Source of the DNA: Acanthochlamys bracteata
Lineage: Eukaryota; Streptophyta; Magnoliopsida; Pandanales; Velloziaceae
Direction: 5' to 3'
DNA length: 64,000 bases
Assembly (NCBI GenBank): GCA_019914995.1
Contig: CM034130.1
Coordinates: 7,254,001-7,318,000 of the forward strand
How positions within the stretch are numbered: the stretch's first letter is position 1; the number at the start of each line of letters is the position of its first letter. The notes beneath the pieces were generated by a model. The model saw nothing but the letters and a program-made list of their open reading frames with translations, was not told the origin of the DNA and ran no database searches. Both the position numbers and the translations under genes were made by a program. This document shows positions 24,150-35,949 of the stretch, piece by piece.

Positions 24150-26913
24150 AAGAGAATGAAATGGAGTGATGTAAGGAACCTGAGCAACTGGGTGGTTAGT
24201 GACTACCGGTTGGTGGATACGGTGAACCAACTCGAGTCACATTTTCAGAGGCTTTTCTGAGGACAAATTATCTGTAAATTTGCGGAAATTTTTTTAATTA
24301 GAAAAAAAACTTTGCGAAGTTGCGATCCAGGAATTTCGCATTGTTTTGAAGCTTTGTTTTTGGTGTGATGTTGTTCGTACTTGAGAGAGAGGACGACAAA
24401 AGTTTAGAGTAGGATCAAGAGAGGGGAGTCTCTTGCTGATACTCAAGCTGGTTGCTTTTAATCCCTCTTGATAAATTCTTTGTGTTAAAACTCCTTGTTG
24501 GATTATATGTAACCTTTTGGTTCTTTCAGAGGCATTTGCTGTTGTTCGAGAAGCAGCCAGAAGGAAACTTGGTATCTGGCACGATGTGCAGGTATTTATA
24601 TTTGGTATGTTTTACTTGTGCAAAAAAACTCCAAGGTCCAAAGTTTCCTTCATTTCTTGCATTTGTTTTAGATTTTGTCTTTGTTTGAAAATGAACTTAG
24701 ATCATTTGAGGTGCTGTGCTCCATGATGCATGCAGTACAGTGATGAAGACAGGGGAAGCGAAGACGCTTGTGTCCACCTGCCTGCATATCTTAATACCCT
24801 GACTGGGGATAGTTTTCACTTTAGTTATAGACCTTTTACCTCAATGATAGAACACACGTTTTAGCTGTTAAGCTAAGTAGGTTGTGCTTGCCGTAGTACT
24901 TTCATATTCAGAAAGACTGTGAAGCACACTGTCGCAAGGAAGGGTCTGAAGTGAAAAGGTTGGGTAGTCTTCATGTAATTGGAACATTGCACGAGTCCAG
25001 ATGAATAGATGATCAGGTGCTGCGTAGCTTCTTATCTGTTTTGATGACCTTAATTTACAGTTCTCTAAAAGCTGATGCTTCAACAGATGTATATGGACTT
25101 GAAATTTGGACTAGGATGCTTGAGTTCTCTTGCGTGCTTGTCAAAGACATAATATATCTCTTTTTTTTTTTTTTATTAATAATTCCACCCATTTTATGGC
25201 TCTTCACCTAAGACAAACTGTTTACTTAAACTAGTTACTTGTACAGATTTTATCATGGCTATGTATAATGCAAGGCATGGTGGTTATTCTTATATTCTCT
25301 TTTGTTGTTATTGTTGCGTACTCATGTAAAAATGTCAGAGGGGACTGCATCTCAAAGTTGAAACATATACCAAAGTGCTGACCTTTAGGAGTTTCAAAAA
25401 ACTCGTACATTCTCTAACAGTCCTGGTTTCTGTTGCAAACACGTGCCAAAGAAGGATCTTTTTATCAGGGCAGAAAGTTCTCTCTCTGGGTGTTTATTCT
25501 TACAGCAAATGACACTAGCATCACTGTAGAAACCACCTTGCATGGTAAGACAAGGCTTTGCACTGTTGTTATTGCTAATAACTTGCCATTGTTATTCTTC
25601 TCCAGTTGTTGTTGGTCTGGATGGTAATGTTTTTTCCAGCTCAGAAACTGTTGTAGACTTTGAAAGCCTAGTCAAAAGGTGGACAAGCAAATGAAAATGG
25701 CGGAAGGCAGACATCTTCTAGGAAGACCTAAATCTTGTTGATGGATGTGTGTTTGTCTGCTTACAGGCAGTTGTTGGCTTACTAGTAGGGAATAGTGTTG
25801 ACATACATAGGCTTTGACCTGGCAAGCCTGGATGATGAAGAAGGTCAAATATTGATAAAAAAATGCAACTTGGGGTGGATAATTTGGAATGCTTTAGCTA
25901 AGAGAATAGAAAACCCCTTTGTTTTTATGAATATTGTACAATTACATCTAAGGTTTTGTCTTAAAGTTCATATCAACTATAATTAAGTTTCTATGTTACC
26001 TGCAGCTTTGTGGTAGAGCTGGTAGGCGAGGTTACCCTGGATCAACAAGGTTTGTGGTGAGGTATTAATGCATCTCCTTCTTACTCAATTTTATTGTTTC
26101 TTTTTCTTTTCTTCTGATATATACGCAAAATTCCGAGTGACATTTGAAACAAGTGAAGTGAAATTTGAAGTTAAATTTTGATAGAAGTGGAGTTCGGTGT
26201 GAAAGTGAAAGTGAAGTTCGGAGTGACAATTGAAACACATGAAGTCGCCGAACTCAAAAACTGGAGGGAGAAATTGGAGTTCGGTGTATTTGAAACAAGC
26301 CCTCAGGAAAAATATGTTGAATTTCAAGGTCCTTGAGTGCATTTGATGAATGTAGAAAAATCGGATTATGTAGCTCTTTACTTTCTTTTTTGAATGTTTT
26401 GCTGGTGTGCGTGTCCCTTGGAAGAGACAGTTTTCTTATGGTGCAACAGAAGTATGATTAAGTGTCTTCATGTCTTTAAATGTTTATTGCCTGCACCAAT
26501 TTGAAGATAATCCCTGTGTTCATGCAGCAATTAGTTATTAACCGGGCCTGGCCGATGGTAGCGATTGGTAAGTGTCTGAACTGCATGCTAAGCATCTCTT
26601 TGAACTGGAATTTGATTGGATGTATCAGTCAACAGCTGACAGGATGAAATGTTCCAAAAGTTCAATTTTGATACTGAATGGGCTGTTAGACTTTTGTCAA
26701 GGATAATATCCCAATTGAGGACCATAAGACTGTAAAACAGGTCTGGTTCTGATATATCCTTTCCCTTCCCAGTTTGTTTTCTATTAAGAGTTTATACTGC
26801 AGTTCTAGCTGATGTCATGATATGTGCTACAGCTTTTGAGTTTACAGATAACTGCAGAGAAATGCTTCTTGGGAATCAAGACAAGGGTTGTTGAGTTTGA
26901 TGAACTTCTAGAG
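24150..26913 (+). pseudogene. SECA2: Decayed plastid SecA2 (preprotein translocase ATPase) gene
   Basis: Pieces in SecA2 order lie on the plus strand: WSDVRNL, WVVSDYRLVDTVN (about 24170-24240); RGESLADTQA (24420-24450); EAFAVVREAARRKLGIWHDVQ (24530-24593); LPAYLNTLTGDS (24777-24810); LCGRAGRRGYPGSTRFVV (26006-26061); DEMFQKFNFDTEWAVRLLSR (26643-26702); and LLSLQITAEK to VVEFDELLE (26833-26913). Several pieces end or begin exactly at GT or AG, so the exon-intron plan survives and this is no retrocopy. A frameshift follows HFQRLF, a small deletion with frame change follows LLSR, and the central motor region with the Walker motifs (several hundred residues) is missing. Intact SecA2 drives protein import across a plastid membrane. 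No product of that kind can come from this locus. Confidence 0.88.
26125..26310. repeat. Short purine-rich repeat array in a SecA2-remnant intron
   Basis: A G/A-rich stretch contains three related words: GAGTGACATTTGAAACAAGT, GAGTGACAATTGAAACACAT and GTATTTGAAACAAGCCC. Words GAAGTTCGG / GGAGTTCGG recur between them. It looks like a small MITE or an internally duplicated remnant, and no ends could be fixed. Confidence 0.35.
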
Positions 26914-29140
26914 GTAATAACTTTTTCAATTTGGTTGTTTTAGTTAATTTCAGCAAGCATCTAGAGATAAGAGAAATGATATTTATCATGACTGTAACTG
27001 TTATGATCCACTACCACTTTGATGTGTTATTATGTCATTGATTGTAACAATATAATTCGGTTGTTTAAATTTGAAACTTGAAACAACCACGAATCATGAA
27101 GAACCCCGTCAATCGTATTTTGGATATAGCATTGCTCAATAAGATAAGGATGTAATATTACTAACTAGCACTGAAGGGTTCTCGGCATTGAAGAAAGTTA
27201 TGGCAATTGCACAATGAAAGATAAAAATAGATCAAAGTCTCAAAGCATATGAAATAGTTTCACTAAATGATGAAGAATTGAATATCTAATTTCTGGCATG
27301 TTCTTTTCTTTCCTATCATTTACTCACCTCTTATAAAACTAAGCTTCTTGTAAGTGTCAGTACTCAAATGCATGCAAGCATGAAAATGGCAATAAGATTG
27401 GCTTGATGAAAATATCAGAAAATGCGGTGGTAGGGTTTTGCAAGCATTTAGTTCTTGTACATTTCCAACTCATGTTCTGAAGTTTTGTTTACTTATGATT
27501 GTGAACCTGTCAGATTGATGCCAACTGGTGCAGCTTACCTGAACGATGGATCAATTTACATGTTCCAAATTGAAGCATGCCACAGGAAACGTACTATCTA
27601 ATCAAGGTCTATGTGGGATGCGAGATTCTGATCTGTCTCATTAATTTGCTGTCGTAAGTTGCATTATTCATAGTTGACAACTTTGCTATAACCACATCTC
27701 TATTTGGTTGAATATATATTATTTTGGTGGACATGCTTTGTACTATCAGTTCACTAACATACCTTCCGGGGATTGCAATCGCCAACTCTTTTATTTTGTT
27801 GCAAGTCACTGTTTGCAAGCTCAAGAGTTGGAACCATTTGTCAAGGCAGACATACTAGGAAGTCTTGCATGGATGGTGTGCATGTCTTTCAGCAGAGCAA
27901 GAGAGTTCAGGCATATTTTTGACATATATGATTGCACAATAAGGTGAAACCAATAACCAAAGTCTCAGCAGACTCTGTTCTGCACTGCAGAGGTAGTAAC
28001 TTCCTTCATTACTCTAGTTCAAAAAATCTTCCCCTCTATATTTTTGTTAATTTTACCTTCAAATTGATAACTTATTTGAACAGAGTGCTTTGATAAAAAT
28101 TACCATTGACTTTCATATATTAGCCCCATTATTGCTCAAATTTCAGATTTCTCTAATCTTTGTACTGTTTTGGATTCTACACATGGAGTTTTGTTTGAAC
28201 TTCGATGCCATCCAGCAATCCCATCAATTTGGTTGTACCTCCAAAAACTTCATCTCTGCCGTCCCTTTTGCAGCATTAACAAATGCCTCGTGGGCGGCTG
28301 TGCGTTGTGGACTAGCACTGGATTCTGCTGACCATCACTGTCGGACTCGAGCAGTGTACGTCAAGATTTCAATTCGTTCTTGAATTCTTGATGAAATTCC
28401 ATTGTTTCAAATCTCTCGAGTGAGCTAATGCTACGTTAAAAAAGGAATTAAGGTCAATCTTCTACTTCTACCCTGTTCTATCACAATGGTCTACTCTAGT
28501 AGACCAAACAAGTCTTCATCGTTGTTGGTAGACTCTGCTGAACTGAAAAATAAACAAGTTTTATAAGCAGTAATAAGTATTGCCAAATATTGGCTCACTA
28601 TATTTGCTACTGAAAATACTTCATGGTGAAGTTCTGTAAATTATAATTACTGTGGTAGACAAGTCCGTGTTTAACAAACTGTTTTTGAGTGTAGAGCTAC
28701 GTCACTCGAGTTGTGAGCAAACGGGCGATCAGTCAAATGGTTTTCCATCTTATAATGGAAATTATCTCTTGATCCTAGCTTACATATTAGTAATCTTATA
28801 TTTTAAACATGAAATCTTTATTGCAACTTCATCTGGCGATCCAATAATTAGTAAAATGTTTCTTTTGCTTTCCCGCCGCTCTCTTATGCAATGCTTGGTT
28901 TGAAAGAAATCATAATAAATACTGAATGAAATGTTTACCGAAAATGAGTCGACAATTTGGTTGTACATGATTTGCCATTCGGTGGACAGACGTGTTTGGA
29001 GTGAACTGTCTTCGTCTGGCCTGCCAACACATTAAAAAAACGCTCCAAATAGTGGATGGTTTACTTATTTAATAAGTTAAACAAAACGAAGAGCTTGCTC
29101 ACGTCTCAACACAAGATTTCAAACTTTGAAGTTGAAAACA
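26914..29140. other. Interval between SecA2 remnant and PAD4
   Basis: No supported gene. Pieces at 27510-27600 and 27780-27950 read somewhat like coding DNA and may be further worn SecA2 exons or another lost gene, but I could not match them. The end of this interval is the PAD4 promoter; no certain TATA box or W-box cluster was found. Confidence 0.45.
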
Positions 29141-31809
29141 ATGGAAGCAAGAAGAGAAGAAGAGCAGTCCATGTATGCAATCTAACCATCTCCTTCTTTT
29201 TCTGTATATTATCACTCAAATTGGTACTGAAATTCATAACCATGGCGGTTTTTATAATGTTAATCTATGTAGGTATGAGACCAGCTATGTTCTGGGCACG
29301 CTGCTGGCTTCAACACCATTGCTGGCAGAGGCTTGGCAGCAGTGTGCTGGAGTTAACAGCTCTCCTGGTGCAGGATTTGTTAGCGAAAGAGTTGGAGATG
29401 TTGTCTATGTTTCATTCTCTGCTGTGCAGGCGACTGCTTCGTTGGTTGATGTAATCTCTGATGGTGGATTCTTTACTGCAGTGCCCTTAGGCAGCTGCGG
29501 TCATGGCTTGTTTTTTTGCCGTTGAATTTAGTTGAGGAGGACGGAGAACCAGTTATGGTGCAGGCAGCTGCACTTCAGATTTTCTTGGCCATGCATGGGA
29601 CTCACCATTTTCAGGTAATTAGTGTTCTTAGATTTTTTGTTACTATTGTTTTAATTTTTCTAGTTGGAGAAGACCAATTGGGTATCCAGAGATTTGTGAA
29701 ATTGAATTTTGTTAGCAAGGAATGAGAAAAAGATTACGAATTCAAGGTTTGAATTAGTTTAGGTGTTGAAGTTGGATTCCTTTCTCTTTTTTAAATTATA
29801 CTACTTCTGGTGAATTATAATTTGCTTTTTATATATGTTGAACTATATCCTAAAATCTTTTTAACAAAATACTATCTTTGGTTAACGTGTCGTAGTTGTG
29901 GCAGCTATTGATCTTTGAATCTGGATTCGTTTTAATATTAAGACCACTCAAGCTGATGAACAATTTATTGAAGGCCATGGAGTTTGCAAGTTATGCTTGT
30001 TATATATGTCATGACTAATTTTCTATTTATATCTTCACGTAGAAATTTACCTGTTCTGATACAGAAGACCTGTTTTAATAAGTTTCTATGAATTTTAATC
30101 AACCAAACTTTAGTTACTTAACTACAACTAGTGTTCATTGTTCTAACATAGTAGTTTCTTTCAACTCTCTATAACCAGATGCTTGTAAAAGAAATCATGC
30201 ACAAGAAGATAATACTTACAGGCCATTCCATAGCAGGCTGTCTAGCGTCTCTCACAACACTCTACATACTGAGCTTCTTGTCATGCTCAAATGATTCCTC
30301 ACCATCTTCTATCTTATGCATCACATTTGGGAGCCCGTTGCTTGGAAATGCAGCGCTGTCTCGAGCCATTCTAAGGGAAAGATGGAGTGACAAGTTCTGC
30401 CATTTGGTCTCTCAGCATGACATCGTGCCTAGGCTACTCTTGTGCCCAAATAATTCCATACCACCGCAGCTGATCTTCCACATCTTGCAGTCATCAGTAT
30501 CTTCATTTAAGTTTCTGATGAGCTCTACATCAGAGTTATCTGATAATGGAAAATTCGAACTTCAACAGTCTGTGTTGATGCACATTGCTTCAGCTACTGC
30601 TGACGAAAAGCAATCTGATTCTATCAAAAGGATTTACTCTTTTCAGCCTTTTGGGAATTACATAATGTGCTCACAGGAAGGCGCGATCTGCCTTGATAAT
30701 TCAGCTGTTGTAACAAAAATGCTTTACTTAACGTTTGCATCGGGCTCTTTATCTTACGTTGAAGAGGAAAATCAGTCATATGGTGATCTGGTGGTGAAAA
30801 TCTCAGAGAAGTTGCTCATAAGAAAGATGTTATCTTTAGCTGAAGAAGCTACAAAATCAAACTACAATCTTGGGGTTTCTTTGGCACTACAAGCATCAGG
30901 ACTCAATGTTCAGGTAGAATCATCTGCATGTAAATAACACATGAATCACAATTAATTTAAACCTAAAAATTGCTTGACCTTAATTAAATTGTTGGAAACT
31001 GATTGCAGGATATGGGATTCATAGAGGCGGAAGAATGCTTCAGAACTTGCAGAAGAATAGGACGCAGTCCAAACTTGAACTGCTCTAATCTTGCAATAAA
31101 GCTGGCTAAAATAACACCTCGCCGTGCACAGATAGAATGGTACAAAGCCCTATGTGACAGTGATAGAGGCTACTACGATTCATTCAAGTACAGGTCTGTG
31201 TCAAAGAGAGAATCCATGGTGAACATGAACAGAATCAAGCTAGCTGCATTCTGGGACAATGTCATTGACATGCTTCGCAGTAATCAACTACCTCATGATT
31301 TCGACAGGCGTTGTAAATGGATCAACGCGGCACATTTCTACCAGCTTTTAGTTGAACCATTAGACATTGCAGAATATTACAGGACTGAAATGAACAAGAA
31401 GAAAGGACACTACTTGTCTCATGGAAGGGAAAGAAGGTACAACATGTTTGATAGGTGGTGGAAAGAAGGTAAGAAAGATTTGAATGACAGGAAACGGAGC
31501 AAGTTCGCCGGATTAACTCAGGATTCTTGTTTCTGGGCACGAGTCGAAGAGGTGAGGGAATCGATAGAAGAAGCGAAAAGAGAGAGAGATCAAGTGAAGA
31601 TAGTGAAACATTTAGAGAAATTAAATGTGTTTGAATGTTATGCAAAGGAGTTAGTCGAAAGCAAGGAGGTTTCTGTTGATGTAGTAGCTCCTAGATCAAG
31701 TTATAGTCTCTGGATTGAAGAATGGAAGAACTTGAAGTTGGATTTCAGCACAAGAAGTTGCAGAATATTGGAAGAAAACGAGATGAATGGTATTCACATG
31801 GTTGCTTAA
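29141..31809 (+). CDS. PAD4: PAD4-type lipase-like immune regulator, with a one-base frame break
   Basis: Four exons: 29141-29172 (ATG, MEARREEEQS), 29273-29614, 30179-30913 and 31009-31809 (stop), all GT-AG. The first join is in phase (AT|G); this short first exon is the least certain. The lipase-like domain includes LLASTPLLAEAW, DGEPVMVQAA and the nucleophile elbow GHSIAG with its serine, then CITFGSPLLGN and SQHDIVPRLL. The C-terminal EP domain has GRSPNLNCSNLAIKLAKITP, QIEWYKALCDSD, VEPLDIAEYYR, HGRERRYNMFDRWW and LTQDSCFWARVEE, which distinguish PAD4 from EDS1 and SAG101. PAD4 pairs with EDS1 for basal and TIR-NLR immunity (family knowledge). Odd: within exon 2, at a run of seven T (29511-29517), the frame shifts between SCGHGLF and LPLNLVEEDGEP, so the reading as given stops at 29525. 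This is either a real defect or a homopolymer sequencing error. Intact length would be about 636 residues. Confidence 0.9.
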
Positions 31810-33390
31810 AATTTCTTGTACTCTATGTCAAACTCTTTTTTTTTTTTATGTTGTATGGAAATTGTGTACTTTAAGTTGATGTTTTGGAGTTAGAAAGCTT
31901 GATTTTGGAGTAAAACGATCATCGCCATGAAGGATGTTTTTCGTTTTTCTGGTTGCGGTTGCTTTCACTGCCAAAGGAAATGGAAAGACCATGTAAAAAT
32001 GTAATATAAAACGAAATATACATGGACTGATCTTGCAAGTACGTATTCTTCTTCCCTTCGATTTCAATCAGAAATAGAAGAAGAAGAAGAAGAAACAGTG
32101 CTTCGTTCTTCACCGATGAATTCAACAGTATTTATGAAAAAAAAAAGAAAACGACAAGATATGGAAAGGGAGAGATGTCGTGGCCGATCGGGAGAGTAGT
32201 CACGAATCTCGCCCCACTATATGCATTCAAAATTTTTGTATATTATTATTATTATTAGCTGCTGAATCGAAGATTTGATTCATTTTCTTTACCCGAATTC
32301 GCAAATTATTGTAACCTAGGTTGCTTGCTTTAGGAGAGTAGTCAATCGTGGCTACCGGCAATGAAGCTGCTGCTGCTGTTGCTGCCGCTGCCGCAGCGTG
32401 CTCTGCCGACGCTAGCCAATGACACGCTCTCTTGTGTAACTATTATCTCTCTCTCTCTCTCTGTCGTTTTGTGGGTTCTTTTTGCTGAGGCGTTTTGACG
32501 AGCAGTTGGTGAGCATTCAGGAAACTGCTTGTGGTTTCTTTTCTGAGTGAAGTGATGGGTAGAGAGTTGCGAGTTCTGCTTTCTTTACTGTCCGGCCTTC
32601 TTTCTCAGATCCGCTTGTTCTGTGTCTGTATGTAGTTTTTATTGAACGGTAACATGCTTCTCAAAAAAATATGAGTATATTGCATTGAGCTTTTGGTGTA
32701 TTGTTTAAAGTCTTAGCAATTTCTCTCTGCATGTAGCCTTCATAACTTTTCATGTTTGCTGTCTTTCATAAGATTTCATATTCGTGGTGAATGGAAGTAC
32801 ATTAGAATTTGTATCCACTTCATGAAATAATTGATAGCATGAAATGGTCAAAAGTTCTCCTCGCTCAAGTGATACAGGATATTCTTTTGTTGTTCATGAA
32901 GTCTCATTTCATCGATACAGATATTTTCCTCATAAGTATAGGAACTGCGGTTTTTGTAGAGCAGCAACCATGTAACTTATACATGGTAGTTTACTCTTAT
33001 ATATACGCATCTGATGTTGTGAACTTGTGATTCAAAAGAAGAACATTCCATAATTCCTTGGCTGTTAGAGTTCATCTTTTCTCACTTTTCTTGTGTCCAA
33101 ATTTCTATTTGTGAAGTGAGATACCTAAGATATCATAGTTGTGCAGTGAAATGATTACTTTGTATGGCAAAGTGCAACATTCCACTTTGCTCTTGTTTCT
33201 GTGGGATTCTGGAAAGAGCAATGTTTTCTTCAAGATATTTTGAAGAAAAGTTATCTACTTACTTTATTATTCCTGGAAAACTTGAATTTTTATAAACACT
33301 GATTCGTCTAGTAGACATGCTTGAATTTTGTTTATTAACAGGTAGAGGTACTTCTCTAAACTGTGGATATGATGTTTTTAGGGAGAGAAA
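31810..33390. other. Interval between PAD4 and the UVR8 remnant
   Basis: Contains the PAD4 3'UTR at its start. At 32358-32400 there is a GCT/GCC-rich run and at 32446-32462 a (TC)n repeat, of the kind found in plant 5' leaders; these may be the old promoter/leader of the UVR8-type gene whose body follows. No supported open frame. Confidence 0.4.
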
Positions 33391-35949
33391 ATGGTAAGTT
33401 GCTTGTGGCTGGCATCACAATAACTGTTTCATCCTCAGGGCGGATATATACCTATGGTTGGAGCAAGTATTAGGGCATGGGGACTTGGGACCATGGTCTT
33501 CCACGCTTTTTGGAAGTCCTAAAAGATAGTAATGTGTCACAGGTATTGTTGTTTGATAGATTAGTTTTAGTTCTTTTTGTCAGTTTGCTGCTCTCTTTTG
33601 TGGTTAGTTTGCTAAGTGTCACTTTCTATATGTAGTAGTATCTTGAGCTTTGTATGACAATTGCCGACTTGTTATTGTTTTATACTCTTCACTTTATTAA
33701 AGTATAGCTTGGCATTTTAGGCTGTATTAACAGTTACTGTGGATCAAAACTTCTCATCTGCATACTTCATGTTACCCCTTTTTCTCTAATCTCCTGTTGG
33801 ATGGCCTCAAATAAACTGTAACATGTAATGTGCTTTATTATGAGTTCTTCTTCTCCTGGACAGGCTTTAACAGATTGTTTTCGAAAAACTCTTGTTGTGT
33901 TCTCACTATGGACCAAGTTTTGCTTGTTTGTTTGCAGATATGTGAAGGTTGGAGACATACAATGGTTCTAACCTCTGATGGGAAACTTTATGGCTAGGAG
34001 CAGAATATAATAGGCATTCCACATCCTTAATTTTAATAGTTATATACCTCTTGATTCCTAATATATTTTAGTTCCTACGATTCTTACTTCTGAGATTATG
34101 TTTGAGTAATTCTTTATCTATTCTCCATTAGCTCAACAAGCAATTTTCTTCTGATGTACAAAAGGATAAAATAGGTCTCTTTGGATTCTATTATTATTGT
34201 GAAAGCATGTGTTGTGAACCCGAAATTGTTTTGAATAAGTAGAAATTGCTGGTCCCTCTTTGTTGTGAGTTTAATATGACATGTATAATTTGGATGCTTT
34301 CCACCACTTGGTAAAGAAAGTTTACAGTCTTGATGCTTAATGGGTCTCTATTGTTTACTCTTTTATTTAGTATGTGAAAGATGGTCCAATTGGAGTAGTT
34401 TTTGGTGCCCTTTACTACTAGTTTACTTATTTTTGGCTGCTTCGATAAGTTGTTTAACTGAAGCATTTATATCTTGGAGAATCAACGGGCAGGCAGACAG
34501 GACTGACGCGAATGAGCAATCTCCAATTCATAACTGCTAAATGTAAGTTTCAACCTCTCCTAATTCCTCAACTGTAGCTTGGTTGCAATTGTGAGTGTGA
34601 GGGGTTATTCATTGTAAATGTTTATTTTATCCATGTGTTGAAACTCTTTCCTGCGCGTTTATCCTTGAAATTATTGCCCCCTTTTTTATGTATATAACGG
34701 GATATGGATGTTCATCGTGTTCATAATAACTGCATTTGTCATATGTTACCTTGTGAACCTGCCTTTCGATTCTGTAGCTTATGTTGCTATTTGCAGTTTG
34801 TGCAAGTTGGAGATGGTGATATTGGTCATTGCTTCCTAGTCCTAGTTAACGTCCCTGACGATGATGTATCTTTTTCTGATGCTTCTCAACTACCAAAGTG
34901 ACTTTCTATCAGGTTTCAGTCTTATGCAGTCTTCTAGACATAATGTGATATGGGGATCTATATTGCAACAAATAGAAGAAATATGTCATTGGACTGAACC
35001 TCATGTGTTGGATGCAGCTTTGAACTATGGTGTGGTTTTTGTTTTCCTGTATTAAGCTACGGCTTTCTACTTGGTTAAGACATTAAATTGGTTTTTGGTT
35101 TAAATTTTGTGTGCGTGAACTCATGTGGAAAGTTATTCAAGTTATCTTGTGGCTGGAGGCATACACTTGCTATAACAGAGAGAATGAATAGTTTTTCATG
35201 GGGAAGGGGTGCTGGTGGGACAGCTTGGTCATGGGGATACAGTTGACAGGTATGCACCTTGAAACTTCAAACTATTTGAATCTTATATTGTATATTGTGT
35301 ACTTTAACCTGTTTAATGTTTCTATCAGTGTTCTTCACTGCTGAGGTAAAATCTCTCCTTGGGATGTTATGAAAATATCATTAGTTTTTTTCTAGTCTAC
35401 GGTGGAGTAGATGATAGATAAAGTATTTCTGTTGATTTGTATACGTGATGAGTTACGCGAACCTAACAGACCAAGGGAAATTGCAAGGTCGCTCCCAAGA
35501 TGATTGAAGCTTTAAGTACTGACGCTTCTGTTTGCAAGCAGATAAGGCCCTCCACATCTGAGTCATTAGCAGGTTGCAAATATTTCTTCATTTATGTTGA
35601 GATCTGTTTGTATAACTTGTGTATAGTAGGATCTGTTTATTTAGCTTTTTCATGTTTAGCAGGTTGAACTTGGGTACCATCTGAAAGATATGCTGTTGTC
35701 CCTGATGAAATGGTAAGTGTCCTGAATCTATCACCTCTTTAGCCCAGCTGTCAAGAATGCCTATTATGCTCTTAAAATAGAAAACCCAACATGCTAATCA
35801 TAGATAGCAACTACATGTATCGTTATATCTTCTGTTCCTAAAAGTATGGTATTCAAGCAGGGAACTGCACTGCCACTAAATGTAGCAGGGGGCAATGGCA
35901 ATGATGCAGATTTGCCTGAGAATGATGTTAAGCGGATGAGAGTTTAAGT
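33390..35949 (+). pseudogene. UVR8: Decayed UVR8-type (RCC1-repeat) UV-B receptor gene
   Basis: Exon pieces in UVR8 order are present: TVSSSGRIYTYGWSKY and FLEVLKDSNVSQ (33435-33543); GWRHTMVLTSDGKLYG (33947-33997); VQVGDGDIGH (34800-34832); SCGWRHTLAITERMNSFSWGRG (35142-35206); MIEALSTDAS (35500-35530); WVPSERYAVVPDE (35670-35708); and the C-terminal end NDADLPENDVKRMRV (to 35949). Two GWRHT motifs, which hold the light-sensing tryptophans, and the VVPDE tail (VP motif that binds COP1 in the intact protein) remain. The first third of the beta-propeller is missing, the first repeat has lost a base (ACGWHH), a 7-bp loss after GWSKY creates a stop, GKLYG runs into a stop, and an extra G in the GAGGQLGHGD-equivalent shifts the frame. 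GT-AG sites around pieces show a genomic duplicate, not a retrocopy. Confidence 0.88.

Noticed and set aside
31322-31645. 107-residue minus-strand frame opposite PAD4
   Set aside because: Antisense shadow of the EP-domain exon.
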